Source: Bog-366 sp963722555 (GTDB lineage Bacteria > Acidobacteriota > Terriglobia > UBA7540). From it: a DNA stretch of 64,000 nt. The notes beneath the pieces were generated by a model. The model ran no database searches. It was not told where the DNA came from and was given only the letters and a program-made list of their open reading frames with translations. Positions 25,361-34,802 of the stretch are shown one piece after another (the first letter of the stretch is position 1; every line of letters begins with the position of its first letter). The stretch is taken from positions 2,728,001 through 2,792,000 of the forward strand of contig CAVRNQ010000007.1 of assembly GCA_963722555.1 (NCBI GenBank). The letters are read 5' to 3'. The position numbers were made by a program, and so were the translations under genes.

Positions 25361-26872
25361 ATGCCTGAGGGCGAAGCCAGGAACCAAGGACGGCGGATCA
25401 CGATCGATCCTATCACCCGCTTGGAAGGGCACGGGAAGATCGAAGTCTTCCTCGACGCACAGGGGAGCGTCGAGCGGGCTTTTTTCCAGGTCCCGGAGTT
25501 GCGAGGGTTTGAGAAGTTTGCGCAGGGCCGCCCCGCCGAGGATATGCCGCAAATTACTTCGCGCATCTGCGGAGTGTGCCCCACGGCGCATCATATGGCG
25601 TCCACCAAAGCCTTGGACGGCCTTTACCGGGTCACCCCGCCGCCGGCGGCCAAAAAGATTCGTGAGCTGTTTTATTCCGCCTTCGTGGCGGAGGACCACG
25701 CCCTTCACCTCTACTTCCTGGGCGGCCCCGATTTCATCGTGGGGCCTCAGGCTCCGGCCGCGGAACGGAACGTCCTCGGCGTGATCGCCAAAGTGGGCGT
25801 GGAAGTCGGCAAGAAAGTAATTGGAGCGCGGCGCAAGCTGCGGGAAATGATGACGGCCATCGGCGGTAAGGCCGTACACCCGGTGCTGGGATTGGCGGGA
25901 GGTGTCGCCAGACCCATCCACGCCAGCGAGCAGGAGAAGATCAAGGAAGTCGCCAAAGAGACGGTCGATTTCGCCAGCTTTACACTGGAAACGTTTACCA
26001 AGCTGGTCCTGCAGAAAAGCGAGTACGTGGACCTGATCCGCTCCGACGCTTTCACCCATCGCACTTTCTACATGGGAATGGTCGACCAGGCTAACCGCGT
26101 GAATTTCTACGATGGCGCGCTCCGCGTCGTCACGGCGGAAGGCAAGGAGTGGGCCAAGTTTGCGCCCGAGAAGTACCTCGACTATATTGCCGAGCACGTC
26201 GAGCCCTGGAGCTATGTCAAGTTTGCCTACCTGAAGCCGCTCGGCTGGAAGGGGTTCAGCGAGGGCCCGGAGAGTAGCGTGTACTGCGTGGCGCCGCTGG
26301 CTCGGCTGAACGCCGCCGACGGCATGGCCACACCCCTTGCTCAAGAAGCGTATCAATATTACTTGGCCGCGCTGGGCGGCAAGCCGGTCCACCACACTCT
26401 GGCGAACCATTGGGCGCGGGTCATCGAACTTATTTACGCGGCCGAGCGCCTGAAACAACTTGCTGATGATCCCGAGATAACGGACTCCGTAATTCGCACT
26501 TTGCCCACCGAAGTACCCCGCGAAGGCATCGGCGTCGTGGAGGCGCCCCGCGGAACGCTGATCCACCATTACCAGACGGATGAGAAAGGAATCATCCAAA
26601 AGGCCAACATGATTGTGGCCACCCAAAACAACGCCGCGCGCATTGCCATGAGCGTCGAGAAGGCCGCCAAGGCGCTTATTTCCAAGGGCAAGGTTTCGGA
26701 GGGCATCCTGAATATGGTGGAGATGGCTTTCCGCGCCTACGACCCCTGCCACGGCTGCGCGACGCATTCTTTGCCCGGGAGTATGCCGTTGATGGTGCGT
26801 GTGCATGACCATCAGGGCAACGTGCAGGCAACGCTGCGCCGCGATTGGGACGGCAACATCTGCCGGACTTAG
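25361..26872 (+). CDS. mvhA: Group 3c [NiFe]-hydrogenase large subunit (MvhA-like)
   Basis: Catalytic H2-activating subunit of the Mvh hydrogenase, 503 residues. NiFe ligands are Cys70/Cys73 (RICGVCPTAHH) and Cys463/Cys466 (DPCHGCATH). About 34 residues follow the last His and should be removed by a maturation protease on Ni insertion. The N-terminal DPITRLEGHGKIEV motif is present. It is separated from mvhG by a 236-base repeat-filled gap, but orientation and complex stoichiometry keep it in the operon. Confidence 0.94.
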   Translation: MPEGEARNQGRRITIDPITRLEGHGKIEVFLDAQGSVERAFFQVPELRGFEKFAQGRPAEDMPQITSRICGVCPTAHHMASTKALDGLYRVTPPPAAKKIRELFYSAFVAEDHALHLYFLGGPDFIVGPQAPAAERNVLGVIAKVGVEVGKKVIGARRKLREMMTAIGGKAVHPVLGLAGGVARPIHASEQEKIKEVAKETVDFASFTLETFTKLVLQKSEYVDLIRSDAFTHRTFYMGMVDQANRVNFYDGALRVVTAEGKEWAKFAPEKYLDYIAEHVEPWSYVKFAYLKPLGWKGFSEGPESSVYCVAPLARLNAADGMATPLAQEAYQYYLAALGGKPVHHTLANHWARVIELIYAAERLKQLADDPEITDSVIRTLPTEVPREGIGVVEAPRGTLIHHYQTDEKGIIQKANMIVATQNNAARIAMSVEKAAKALISKGKVSEGILNMVEMAFRAYDPCHGCATHSLPGSMPLMVRVHDHQGNVQATLRRDWDGNICRT

Positions 26873-26904
26873 CCCACCACCGTTTGAGCAAGGTAATGAG
26901 TGCC

Positions 26905-27462
26905 ATGACCCCCGAGGTCCGCGTCCTCTGTTTGGGCAATGAGCTCCTGGCTGACGACGCCTTGGGTTTGGCCGCGGCAGAGGAGCTTCGCCGGCGGTTC
27001 CCCCACCTGGATGTGGTCTTCACCACGGACTCAGGTTTCCATCTCCTTGACTATTTGTCAGACTGCACCCTCCTGGTGGTAGTGGATAGCATTCAGACCG
27101 GGCAGGTCCCTGGCGGAACGCTGTTGGTCTTCCCGAATGCCGACATACAGTCACCTTCTGGGCCTTCGCCGCACTACGTGGGACTCTTTGAGACTTTGCA
27201 GTTGGGTAGAAAACTGGTACTTCCTGTCCCAGAAGAGGTTATAATTCTTGCGGTGGAGGCTGTGGACTGCCTAACCCTGGGCGGAGAGATGCATCCCGCG
27301 GTGAAATCGGCTGTGGGGTTGGTGGCCGAGCTGGTTGGCGAGATTGTGCAGTGCACGAAGCCGACCGCCACCGGGCAGGCCGTAGCCCTTGCGGACTGCT
27401 TGCAGAGGGCATTTGCGACCGTCTCGGCCCGGTATGCACCCGGGCGGATGGTGCTCGCCTAA
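26905..27462 (+). CDS. [NiFe]-hydrogenase maturation endopeptidase (M52), Mvh-associated
   Basis: About 185 residues. N-terminal motif VLCLGNELLADDALGLAAAE, middle Asp in VVVDSIQTGQVPGG and His in GPSPHYVGLFETL supply the metal ligands. ATGs at 26896 and 26905 are both possible. AAGG at 26890-26893 is too close to the first and well placed for the second. It follows mvhA by 32 bases, so MvhA is the likely substrate. Confidence 0.87.
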   Translation: MTPEVRVLCLGNELLADDALGLAAAEELRRRFPHLDVVFTTDSGFHLLDYLSDCTLLVVVDSIQTGQVPGGTLLVFPNADIQSPSGPSPHYVGLFETLQLGRKLVLPVPEEVIILAVEAVDCLTLGGEMHPAVKSAVGLVAELVGEIVQCTKPTATGQAVALADCLQRAFATVSARYAPGRMVLA

Positions 27463-27519
27463 GGGTTCAGGGCCCTCACCGAATCTGTCTTACAAGCCTC
27501 TGCCTTGAAATGAGCGACT

Positions 27520-27795
27520 ATGTGTCTGGCGATTCCAGGGAAGATTGTCGAAAAGCAAGAGCGCGATGGCGCGACGCTAGGCCGCGTGGATTTCGGCGGC
27601 GTCATCCGCGAGGTCCATTTGGATTTTGTCCCGGAGGCCGAGGTCGGCGATTACGTTATCGTCCACGTGGGCTTTGCTCTCAGTCGGCTGAACCCAGAGG
27701 AGGCTGAGCGCACCTTCCAATTGCTCCAGGAGATGGGCGTGCTGGAGGAGGAAGGTCTCGTTACGCCTCCAGGCAGCGACCATCCTCAGAATTGA
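27520..27795 (+). CDS. hypC: Hydrogenase assembly chaperone HypC
   Basis: 91 residues starting MCLAIPGKIVE, in which the essential Cys2 receives the Fe(CN)2CO unit with HypD. The Gly-rich beta-barrel core (GDYVIVHVGFAL) follows. It is the first gene of the hypCDEABF run and lies nine bases before hypD. Confidence 0.95.
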   Translation: MCLAIPGKIVEKQERDGATLGRVDFGGVIREVHLDFVPEAEVGDYVIVHVGFALSRLNPEEAERTFQLLQEMGVLEEEGLVTPPGSDHPQN

Positions 27796-27804
27796 CTTAC
27801 AGGA

Positions 27805-28917
27805 ATGAAGTACCTCGATGAATACCGTGACGCGAGCATCGCGCGTGCCCTCCTGGCGGAGATTGCGCGGCGCGTCACGCGTCCCTGGGTATTGATGGAG
27901 ATCTGCGGCGGACAGACCCACACCCTGATGCGCTATGGCATCGACGAGCTTCTCCCTCCGCGCATCGAGCTCGTGCACGGCCCGGGCTGTCCGGTTTGTG
28001 TAACCCCGCTGGAAATCATCGACAAGGCAATTGCGATTGCCTCCTTACCGGACGTCACTTTGGTTTCCTACGGTGACATGCTGCGCGTTCCAGGCTCGCA
28101 CTCCGACCTCCTCCACGTGAAGGCCGGGGGCGGCGACGTGCGCGTCGCATACTCGCCCATGGAAGCGCTGAAGGTGGCGCGCGCAAATCCCGCGCGCCGG
28201 GTGGTTTTCCTGGGCATCGGCTTTGAGACGACCGCGCCCGCGAACGCCATGGCCGTTTGGCAGGCTGCGCGAGAGGGCTTAAAGAACTTCTCGATGCTGG
28301 CCTCCCAGGTTCTGGTGCCTCCGGCGATCCGGTTGCTGCTTGAATCTCCGCAGCATCGCGTCCAGGGATTCATTGCGCCTGGCCACGTCTGCACGGTGAT
28401 GGGTTATGAGGAGTATGTGGAGCTGGCCCAGGCTTTCCGTGTTCCCATCGTGGTGGGTGGGTTCGAACCGGTTGATCTGCTGGAAGCGATTTCCATGCTG
28501 GTGGCCCAACTGGAGGAGGGCCGCGCCGAAGTTGAGAACCAGTACGTTCGTTCCGTGACCCGGGAAGGGAATCGTCCGGCGCAGGAGATCATGCGCAAGG
28601 TGTTCGAGGTCTCGGACCGCAAGTGGCGAGGCATCGGGCTGATTCCCCGTAGTGGTCTGAAGTTGCGGGGCGAGTTCGCAACCTTCGATGCCGAGAAAGT
28701 CTTCGACGTCGCCACGCGCGAAGTGGAAGAGCCTGTCGTGTGTATCAGTGCGCAAGTCCTGCAGGGTTTGGAGAAGCCTCCGGATTGCCCGGCATTTGGC
28801 GAGCGCTGCACTCCCGCGACGCCGCTCGGCGCGCCCATGGTTTCGGCGGAAGGCGCCTGCGCGGCTTACTATCAATATCGCCGCCACGCCGTAGGAAGAG
28901 TGGGAGGCGTGCGATGA
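27805..28917 (+). CDS. hypD: Hydrogenase Fe(CN)2CO assembly protein HypD
   Basis: 370 residues. With HypC it builds the Fe-cyanide-CO moiety on a [4Fe-4S] protein. Conserved motifs are MEICGGQTHTLMRYGID, HGPGCPVCVTP, FLGIGFETTAP and GHVCTVMGYEEY. C-terminal cysteines for the cluster are visible in DCPAFGERCTPATPLG and EGACAAYY. It overlaps hypE by four bases. Confidence 0.95.
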   Translation: MKYLDEYRDASIARALLAEIARRVTRPWVLMEICGGQTHTLMRYGIDELLPPRIELVHGPGCPVCVTPLEIIDKAIAIASLPDVTLVSYGDMLRVPGSHSDLLHVKAGGGDVRVAYSPMEALKVARANPARRVVFLGIGFETTAPANAMAVWQAAREGLKNFSMLASQVLVPPAIRLLLESPQHRVQGFIAPGHVCTVMGYEEYVELAQAFRVPIVVGGFEPVDLLEAISMLVAQLEEGRAEVENQYVRSVTREGNRPAQEIMRKVFEVSDRKWRGIGLIPRSGLKLRGEFATFDAEKVFDVATREVEEPVVCISAQVLQGLEKPPDCPAFGERCTPATPLGAPMVSAEGACAAYYQYRRHAVGRVGGVR

Positions 28918-29975
28918 GTGACGACCGGCACCCTTTGGAACAATTCGCGTGCCCCGTGGCTTTGCCCGCGCAGGACAAGGTCCTGCTGGGGCACGGCAGC
29001 GGTGGCCGGCTGAGCGCCGAACTACTTCAAAAGGTGTTCATGCCGGCTTTCCAGAGTCTGGCGCTCGATAGCCTGAACGATCAGGCCGTGGTGGATGTGG
29101 ACGGGGTCCGGCTGGCCTTTACGACCGACTCCTTTGTGGTCAAACCCTTGTTCTTTCCGGGTGGCGACATCGGGTCGCTCGCCGTCCATGGGACGATCAA
29201 CGACTTGGCCGTGGGCGGGGCCGAACCCCTGTTTCTCAGCGCGGCGTTTATTCTCGAGGAGGGCCTGCTGCTTGCGACGCTCGAGCAGGTGGTGGCTTCT
29301 TTCAGCCGGGCCGCGCAGGAGGCGGGCGTGGCGGTCATCACCGGCGACACCAAGGTGGTCGAGAAAGGCAAGGGCGACGGGCTGTTCATCAACACCTCCG
29401 GGATTGGCCGTGTTCCTCCCGGCATTAACCTCTCTGCCGATCAAGCCCGTCCCGGCGATTGCATCCTGCTCAGTGGGTCGATCGGCGAACACGGTATCGC
29501 CATACTTTCCCAACGCGAAGGCTTGGAATTCGAGAGCCCCATCCGGAGTGACAGCGCGCCGCTGCACACGCTGGTGGCAGCCATGCTCGCGGCGAGCCCG
29601 GCGATCCGCTGCATGCGCGACCCGACGCGCGGCGGGGTTTCCAGCGCTCTGAACGAAATTGCGGCGCAATCGCGCGTGGGCATGGAGCTGGAAGAATCCG
29701 CCATTCCGATTCAGGAGGCGGTGCGAGGCGCCTGTGAACTCCTCGGCCTCGACCCGCTTTACGTGGCGAACGAAGGGAAACTGCTGGCCATTGTGGACGC
29801 GGCCCAGGCCGAGCCCATCCTGGCCGCCATGCGGGCGCATCCCCTCGGGCAACAGGCGCGGATCATCGGGCGAGTGACCGAGTCGAACCCTGGCCTGGTG
29901 ATGATGCGGACCTCGCTCGGAACCACCCGCATCGTGGACATGCTCTCGGGCGACCAGCTTCCGCGCATCTGCTGA
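28914..29975 (+). CDS. hypE: Carbamoyl dehydratase HypE
   Basis: 353 residues. It dehydrates the thiocarbamate carried on its C-terminal Cys to thiocyanate, the source of CN ligands. The C-terminus is the canonical PRIC with the reactive Cys last. The AIR-synthase-like fold motifs are present (LGHGSGGRLSAELL, then FTTDSFVVKPLFFPGGDIG, and MRDPTRGGVSSALNE). The start overlaps the hypD stop (ATGA). Confidence 0.95.
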   Translation: MSDDRHPLEQFACPVALPAQDKVLLGHGSGGRLSAELLQKVFMPAFQSLALDSLNDQAVVDVDGVRLAFTTDSFVVKPLFFPGGDIGSLAVHGTINDLAVGGAEPLFLSAAFILEEGLLLATLEQVVASFSRAAQEAGVAVITGDTKVVEKGKGDGLFINTSGIGRVPPGINLSADQARPGDCILLSGSIGEHGIAILSQREGLEFESPIRSDSAPLHTLVAAMLAASPAIRCMRDPTRGGVSSALNEIAAQSRVGMELEESAIPIQEAVRGACELLGLDPLYVANEGKLLAIVDAAQAEPILAAMRAHPLGQQARIIGRVTESNPGLVMMRTSLGTTRIVDMLSGDQLPRIC

Positions 29976-30073
29976 GGCTGGGGGCGAGTGCAGCGCGCAA
30001 CCTACGAAGGACCTCACCACAGAGGACACGGAGGTCACGGAGGAAAGAGGCGGGGTGGCGCAGACATCGTTTT

Positions 30074-30173
30074 GAAGCTGTGAGAAAATGGCTACCTTCA
30101 CCGCAGAGGCGCCGAGACGCAGAGAAAAATACCTTTCTTTTCAAGCCCCTGCGCCTCCGCGCCTCTGCGGTGA
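30074..30173 (+). repeat. MITE-like hairpin repeat, copy 2
   Basis: Inverted counterpart of 16327-16425, lying in the 262-base gap between hypE and hypA. A short related sequence (CCACAGAGGACACGGAGG) precedes it at about 30017-30034. Confidence 0.75.
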
Positions 30174-30237
30174 GAGGGGTCTCGTTGGCTCCGGTTGAAT
30201 CGCGTGTCGGCGAAGCAAAGAACAGGCAGACCCTGCC

Positions 30238-30582
30238 ATGCATGAACTCAGCATTGCCAGTGCGATTCTCGACGCGGTGCGCGAAGAGGCAGGAAAACGC
30301 CCGGGCGTCCACGTGAAGAAAGTGGGCGTTCGCATCGGAGCCTTGTCCGGAGTCGTGCCGGAGGCGCTTACCTTCGGGTTCAGCGCTCTGGTACAGGGAA
30401 CAGATCTCGATCCTCTCGTGCTGGAGATTGAGTCTCTACCCCGGCGGCAGCGCTGTCCTGCCTGCGATTTCACCTTTGAGGTGGCGGAGGAAACCCTGGC
30501 TTGCCCGCGCTGCGCGAAGGAAGAAACACTCTTCGCTGGCGGCGATGAACTGGAGCTCGCTTACCTGGAAGTGGAGGAATGA
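30238..30582 (+). CDS. hypA: Hydrogenase nickel incorporation protein HypA
   Basis: 114 residues. Ni-binding N-terminus MHELSIA with His2, and a zinc site of two CxxC pairs (CPAC and CPRC). With HypB it delivers nickel to the large subunits. It overlaps hypB by four bases. Confidence 0.95.
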   Translation: MHELSIASAILDAVREEAGKRPGVHVKKVGVRIGALSGVVPEALTFGFSALVQGTDLDPLVLEIESLPRRQRCPACDFTFEVAEETLACPRCAKEETLFAGGDELELAYLEVEE

Positions 30583-31274
30583 TGGACCGAATCCGCCTGG
30601 AGAAAAAGGTCCTGAGTGAGAATGACCGCCTGGCGGCGGGCCTGCGGGACCGTTTCCGTGAGCATGGAATCTTGTGCCTGAATCTGATCAGCTCTCCTGG
30701 GGCGGGGAAGACCTCACTGCTCGAGCGCACCCTGGGTCAACTTCCCAAGCTGACGCGTGTCGCGGTGCTGACGGGAGATATTCAGACTGACAACGACGCC
30801 CGCCGCCTGGCCCGCTTTGGCTTTCCCGCCAAACAGATCACCACCGCGGGTGCATGCCATTTGGATGCCCGCATGGTGGAACGCGCGCTCGAGGATTGGC
30901 AGTTGGATAATCTCGACCTTCTCATTATTGAGAACGTAGGGAACCTGGTCTGCCCATCCAGCTACGACCTCGGGGAGGCGGCAAAGATCGTGCTGCTGAG
31001 TGTGGCCGAGGGAGAAGACAAGCCGCAGAAGTATCCTGCCATTTTCCTCAAATCCGAGCTGCTCGTCCTCAACAAGATCGATCTGCTTCCTTACGTCCCC
31101 TTTGACATCGCGAGGGCGCGCGAGCATGCCCGGAGCATTCATCCCGGCATGGAGATTCTGGAGGTTTCCTGCACCACGGGCGCAGGTCTGGGCGATTGGC
31201 TCGAATGGATCAAGAAGCGCGGCGAGGTTTTCAAGGCGGAGGCGGCCAAGCTGCCCATTGTCGATCGCGGATGA
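30579..31274 (+). CDS. hypB: Hydrogenase nickel incorporation GTPase HypB
   Basis: 231 residues. P-loop SSPGAGKTSLLE, switch residues in LTGDIQTDNDA, conserved GACHLDA, and the G-domain NKIDLLPY. It lacks the His-rich or CxxCGC N-terminal nickel store seen in some relatives, so nickel storage is probably not its job here. It overlaps hypF by four bases. Confidence 0.95.
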   Translation: MMDRIRLEKKVLSENDRLAAGLRDRFREHGILCLNLISSPGAGKTSLLERTLGQLPKLTRVAVLTGDIQTDNDARRLARFGFPAKQITTAGACHLDARMVERALEDWQLDNLDLLIIENVGNLVCPSSYDLGEAAKIVLLSVAEGEDKPQKYPAIFLKSELLVLNKIDLLPYVPFDIARAREHARSIHPGMEILEVSCTTGAGLGDWLEWIKKRGEVFKAEAAKLPIVDRG

Positions 31275-33550
31275 GAGTGCGCAAAGCCATCGAAATAGCG
31301 GGGATGGTACAGGGCGTGGGTTTCCGCCCTTACATCTACCGGCTCGCAGTTGAGACCAACCTCGCGGGCTTCATTACCAACACCGCCGCGGGGGTTACGA
31401 TCGAGGTGGAAGGCCCCGCGGAGGCGGTTGAACGTTTCCTCGCGCGCCTGCCGAAAGAAGCTCCTCCGCTCGCACGCATCACGAACCTCGTGGTCACGGA
31501 ACGCCCCGCGAACCAGGACAAGGGATTCCGCATCCTGCCGAGCCGCTCGGGTGAGGAGCGCCGCGTGCTGATTTCTCCCGATGTGGCGATCTGTAAGGAC
31601 TGCCGGCACGAGCTCTTCGATCCCACGGACCGGCGCCTTCGCTACCCCTTCATCAATTGCACCAACTGTGGACCGCGCTACTCGATCGTGTACGACATCC
31701 CCTATGACCGCGCCAAGACCTCGATGGCGGTCTTTCCCATGTGCCCGGACTGCCAGCGCGAATACGACGATCCGCTAAACCGGCGCTTCCACGCGCAACC
31801 GAATGCCTGCTGGAACTGCGGGCCGCGCCTCGAACTGTGGGACAGCGAAGGACGGCGGCTCGCGAGCCCCGATCCCGCCGCTCAAGCCGCCGAGTTGCTG
31901 GCCGCGGGCGAGATCGTGGCGGTCAAGGGTCTGGGTGGATTTCACCTCGCCGTGGATGTGATGCAGGAGGCGTCCGTCGAGCGCTTGCGTGAAAGAAAGC
32001 GGCGCGTGGACAAGCCCTTCGCGGTCATGGCCGCAAATCCCGAGTGCCTCGAGGAGTTTTGTCACCTGGATGAGGTCTCCCGCGAGCTGCTCCTTGGCCC
32101 CGAGCATCCCATCGTGCTCCTGCGCAAGAAGCTGCCGGAGCGCCTGGCGGCAGCCGTCGCGCCGTTCAACCGCGACCTGGGAGTTTTCCTGCCCTACACG
32201 CCCCTGCACCACTTGCTTTTTACCGGGCAGCGCTTCACGGCGCTGGTGATGACGAGCGGCAACATTTCCGAGGAGCCCATCGCCATTGATAACCTGGAAG
32301 CCACCCGGCGCCTGCGCGGCCTCGCCGATTACTTCCTCGTTCACAACCGCAAGATTCTTGTGCGCTCGGATGATTCCGTCCTGCGCGTCGAGGGCCACCG
32401 CCCGCGTCAGGTGCGCCGGTCCCGCGGTTACGTGCCGGCGCCGATCTTCTTGCAGGAGGATGTGCCCCCGGTGCTGGCCGTGGGCGGGGAGCTGAAAAAC
32501 ACCATCTGCCTGACCCGGGGCCGCGAGGCTTTCCTGAGCCAGCACATTGGGGATCTGGAAAACCTGGAGAGCTACCAGTTCTTCGAATCGACGGTCGCGG
32601 GCCTCGAGCGCATTCTGGAAATCGAACCGAAGTTACTTGCCTATGACCTCCACCCGGATTACTTTTCGACGCGCTGGGCGCTGGCACAAGAGGGCCTCGA
32701 GCGGGTGGGCGTCCAGCACCACCACGCCCACATCGCGAGCTGCATGGCGGAAAATCATCTCGAGGGACGCGTGATCGGTTTCGCACTCGACGGCACCGGT
32801 TACGGCCTCGATGGAAACATCTGGGGAGGGGAAATCCTGGTTGCCGAATATCGCGATTTCCAGCGCCTCGCCCATTTGGATTACGTCCGCATGCCGGGCG
32901 GTTCAGCCGCGATCGCGGAGCCCAGGCGCATGGCAATCAGTTACCTGTTCCACCATTTTGGCAGGGACTTCTGGGGGCTCGATGTTCCTTTCACGCGCCG
33001 TCTCGACCGCAGCCGGACCGAAACACTTCTGCGGCTGATCGAGAGTGGAATCAATTCCCCTATGACGTCAAGCTGCGGCCGGTTGTTCGACGCGGTCGCG
33101 GCGCTCGCGGGAATTCGGGAACAAGTCAACTACGAAGCCCAGGCCGCCATCGAGCTGGAAGCGGCTTTGGAAGAGAAGAGCGAGGAAAAGGGCTTCCCCT
33201 GCACGATTCACGAGGAGGGCGAGGGCTGGGTCATCGACACTCGTCCCATGTTCCTGGCTCTCGTCGAGGATCTTCGCGAGAGAGTCCCCACGGGCTGCAT
33301 CAGCGCTCGATTTCATTTGGGTTTCGTGGATGTCCTGGCGCGCACGGCGGAACTGGTGCGTGAGCGGACCGGACTCGAGCGGGTCTGCTTAAGCGGCGGG
33401 TCCTTCCAGAACTGTTTTCTCCTGGAGCACCTGCGCGACCGCCTCGAAGCGAATGCTTTCCAGGTGTTCACCCAGGCCGAAGTCCCCTGCGGTGATGGTG
33501 GCCTCAGCCTGGGCCAGGCCCTCGTCGCCGCGCACCGCCGCAGGCTGTAG
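31271..33550 (+). CDS. hypF: Carbamoyltransferase HypF
   Basis: 759 residues. It makes the carbamoyl adenylate that becomes the CN ligand. Domains in order: acylphosphatase (GMVQGVGFRPYIYRL), two zinc fingers (CKDCRHELFD with CTNCGP, CPDCQREYDD with CWNCGP), a YrdC-like domain (VKGLGGFHLAVDV), and a Kae1-like carbamoyltransferase domain with HHHAHIASCM and LDGTGYGLDG. The ATG at 31271 overlaps the hypB stop. A GC-rich hairpin followed by T-runs lies just downstream (about 33550-33590) and could terminate the cluster. Confidence 0.94.
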   Translation: MRVRKAIEIAGMVQGVGFRPYIYRLAVETNLAGFITNTAAGVTIEVEGPAEAVERFLARLPKEAPPLARITNLVVTERPANQDKGFRILPSRSGEERRVLISPDVAICKDCRHELFDPTDRRLRYPFINCTNCGPRYSIVYDIPYDRAKTSMAVFPMCPDCQREYDDPLNRRFHAQPNACWNCGPRLELWDSEGRRLASPDPAAQAAELLAAGEIVAVKGLGGFHLAVDVMQEASVERLRERKRRVDKPFAVMAANPECLEEFCHLDEVSRELLLGPEHPIVLLRKKLPERLAAAVAPFNRDLGVFLPYTPLHHLLFTGQRFTALVMTSGNISEEPIAIDNLEATRRLRGLADYFLVHNRKILVRSDDSVLRVEGHRPRQVRRSRGYVPAPIFLQEDVPPVLAVGGELKNTICLTRGREAFLSQHIGDLENLESYQFFESTVAGLERILEIEPKLLAYDLHPDYFSTRWALAQEGLERVGVQHHHAHIASCMAENHLEGRVIGFALDGTGYGLDGNIWGGEILVAEYRDFQRLAHLDYVRMPGGSAAIAEPRRMAISYLFHHFGRDFWGLDVPFTRRLDRSRTETLLRLIESGINSPMTSSCGRLFDAVAALAGIREQVNYEAQAAIELEAALEEKSEEKGFPCTIHEEGEGWVIDTRPMFLALVEDLRERVPTGCISARFHLGFVDVLARTAELVRERTGLERVCLSGGSFQNCFLLEHLRDRLEANAFQVFTQAEVPCGDGGLSLGQALVAAHRRRL

Positions 33551-33653
33551 GGGAGGGCCCTTACCGCCCCCCGCATTTTCTTTCCTTGCCACGTGCCGGA
33601 GAGCTGCGGACTGTGCCCGCCACGCCACTTGCTCGTTTCTCGTCACTCCTCTC

Positions 33654-34802
33654 CTATTCGAGCGACTTATGAAAGCGCAGGACGCTGATCGTCAGCAGGA
33701 GAATAGCAATACCCGTAAGGGCGGTGATCTCCGGCCAAAGCACACCGAAACCGGACCCTTTCAAGTAAACGCTGCGCAGAATCACCATGATGTGGCGCAG
33801 CGGGTTGGCGTAAGTGATCTCTTGAAGCAGGGGTGGCATGCTGGCGATGGGAGTTCCGAAGCCCGAGAGCGTGATCATCGGCATGGTGAAGAAGAAGGAA
33901 GCGATCATCGCTTGCTGCTGGTTGGCGGAGACCGTGGAAAGAAACAGCCCTAAACCTAGAGCCGAGAGGATGAAAGCCACCAGCCCGACCGCCAGCACAC
34001 CCAGGTTTCCGCGGAAGGGCACCCCGAACCAAAATGTTCCCACCACGGCGATGAGTGTGGCGTCGAAGCAGCCGACCAGGAAGAAAGGAATGGTCTTTCC
34101 CAGAATGAATTCCCAGCGGCGAATGGGCGTGACCATGATCTGCTCGAGCGTCCCGATCTCCCGCTCGCGCACCACCGCAAAGGCGGTGAGCATCATGACC
34201 ATGATCAACGTGACGTTGCCGATGACCCCGGGAACGAAATACCACTGGCTATCCAGGCCTTCGTTGAACCATGGCCGAACCTCCAGGTCCACTTGCGGCA
34301 GCGACGACACCTTCTGCGGGGCAGTCCGCTGCATCTGGTCGAGTTGATAATCGCGGCTGAAGGCGGCGCCAATCTGGTTGATATAGCCCAGCGCCACCAA
34401 GGCGGTGTTGGAGTTGGAGCAATCCATCAATACCTGGATTGTAGTCCCTTGCCCGTTGCGCAGGCGCTGGGCGAAACCGGAATCGATTTCCATCGCCGCC
34501 AGAGTATCGCCCCGGTCAAGGCCTTCGCGGAGGTCCGCGCGCCTGGAGGCATAGGGGCCCAGGTGAAAATAACGGCTGGCGGAAAAGTGCGCCACCAACT
34601 CGCGGCTCTCCTGCGTATTGTCCAAGTCGAGCACGGTCAGCGCCACATTCTTTACATCCAATGTGGCCGCATAGCCAAACACCAGCATTTGAATGAGCGG
34701 CGGGCCAAAGAGCAGCCAGCGCATTTGCGGGGCCCGCAACGTCTGGATGAATTCCTTTTTGACCATGTTGCCGATGCGTCGGAGTGAGGAGTCAAATTTC
34801 AT
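33654..34802 (-). CDS. ABC-2 type transporter permease (YbhR-like)
   Basis: 382-residue inner-membrane permease. One N-terminal span is followed by a large periplasmic domain, then five C-terminal spans, as in ABC-2 drug exporters. The ABC-2 conserved segment EREIGTLEQIMVTPIRRWEF and a later PMITLSGFGTPIASMP stretch are visible. It is the last gene of the minus-strand export operon and overlaps the upstream permease by four bases. It probably dimerises with that permease. Confidence 0.88.
   Translation of the reverse strand: MKFDSSLRRIGNMVKKEFIQTLRAPQMRWLLFGPPLIQMLVFGYAATLDVKNVALTVLDLDNTQESRELVAHFSASRYFHLGPYASRRADLREGLDRGDTLAAMEIDSGFAQRLRNGQGTTIQVLMDCSNSNTALVALGYINQIGAAFSRDYQLDQMQRTAPQKVSSLPQVDLEVRPWFNEGLDSQWYFVPGVIGNVTLIMVMMLTAFAVVREREIGTLEQIMVTPIRRWEFILGKTIPFFLVGCFDATLIAVVGTFWFGVPFRGNLGVLAVGLVAFILSALGLGLFLSTVSANQQQAMIASFFFTMPMITLSGFGTPIASMPPLLQEITYANPLRHIMVILRSVYLKGSGFGVLWPEITALTGIAILLLTISVLRFHKSLE

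Noticed and set aside
25298..26812. 504-codon minus-strand open frame
   Set aside because: Complete overlap with mvhA, which has all NiFe ligands; the antisense translation is His/Arg/Gly-rich and lacks motifs.
20126..26872. Archaeal (methanogen) origin of the window
   Set aside because: Hdr-Mvh genes alone suggested it, but the flanking TolC, TonB-dependent receptor, Tat and PknB-type genes and Shine-Dalgarno usage are bacterial.
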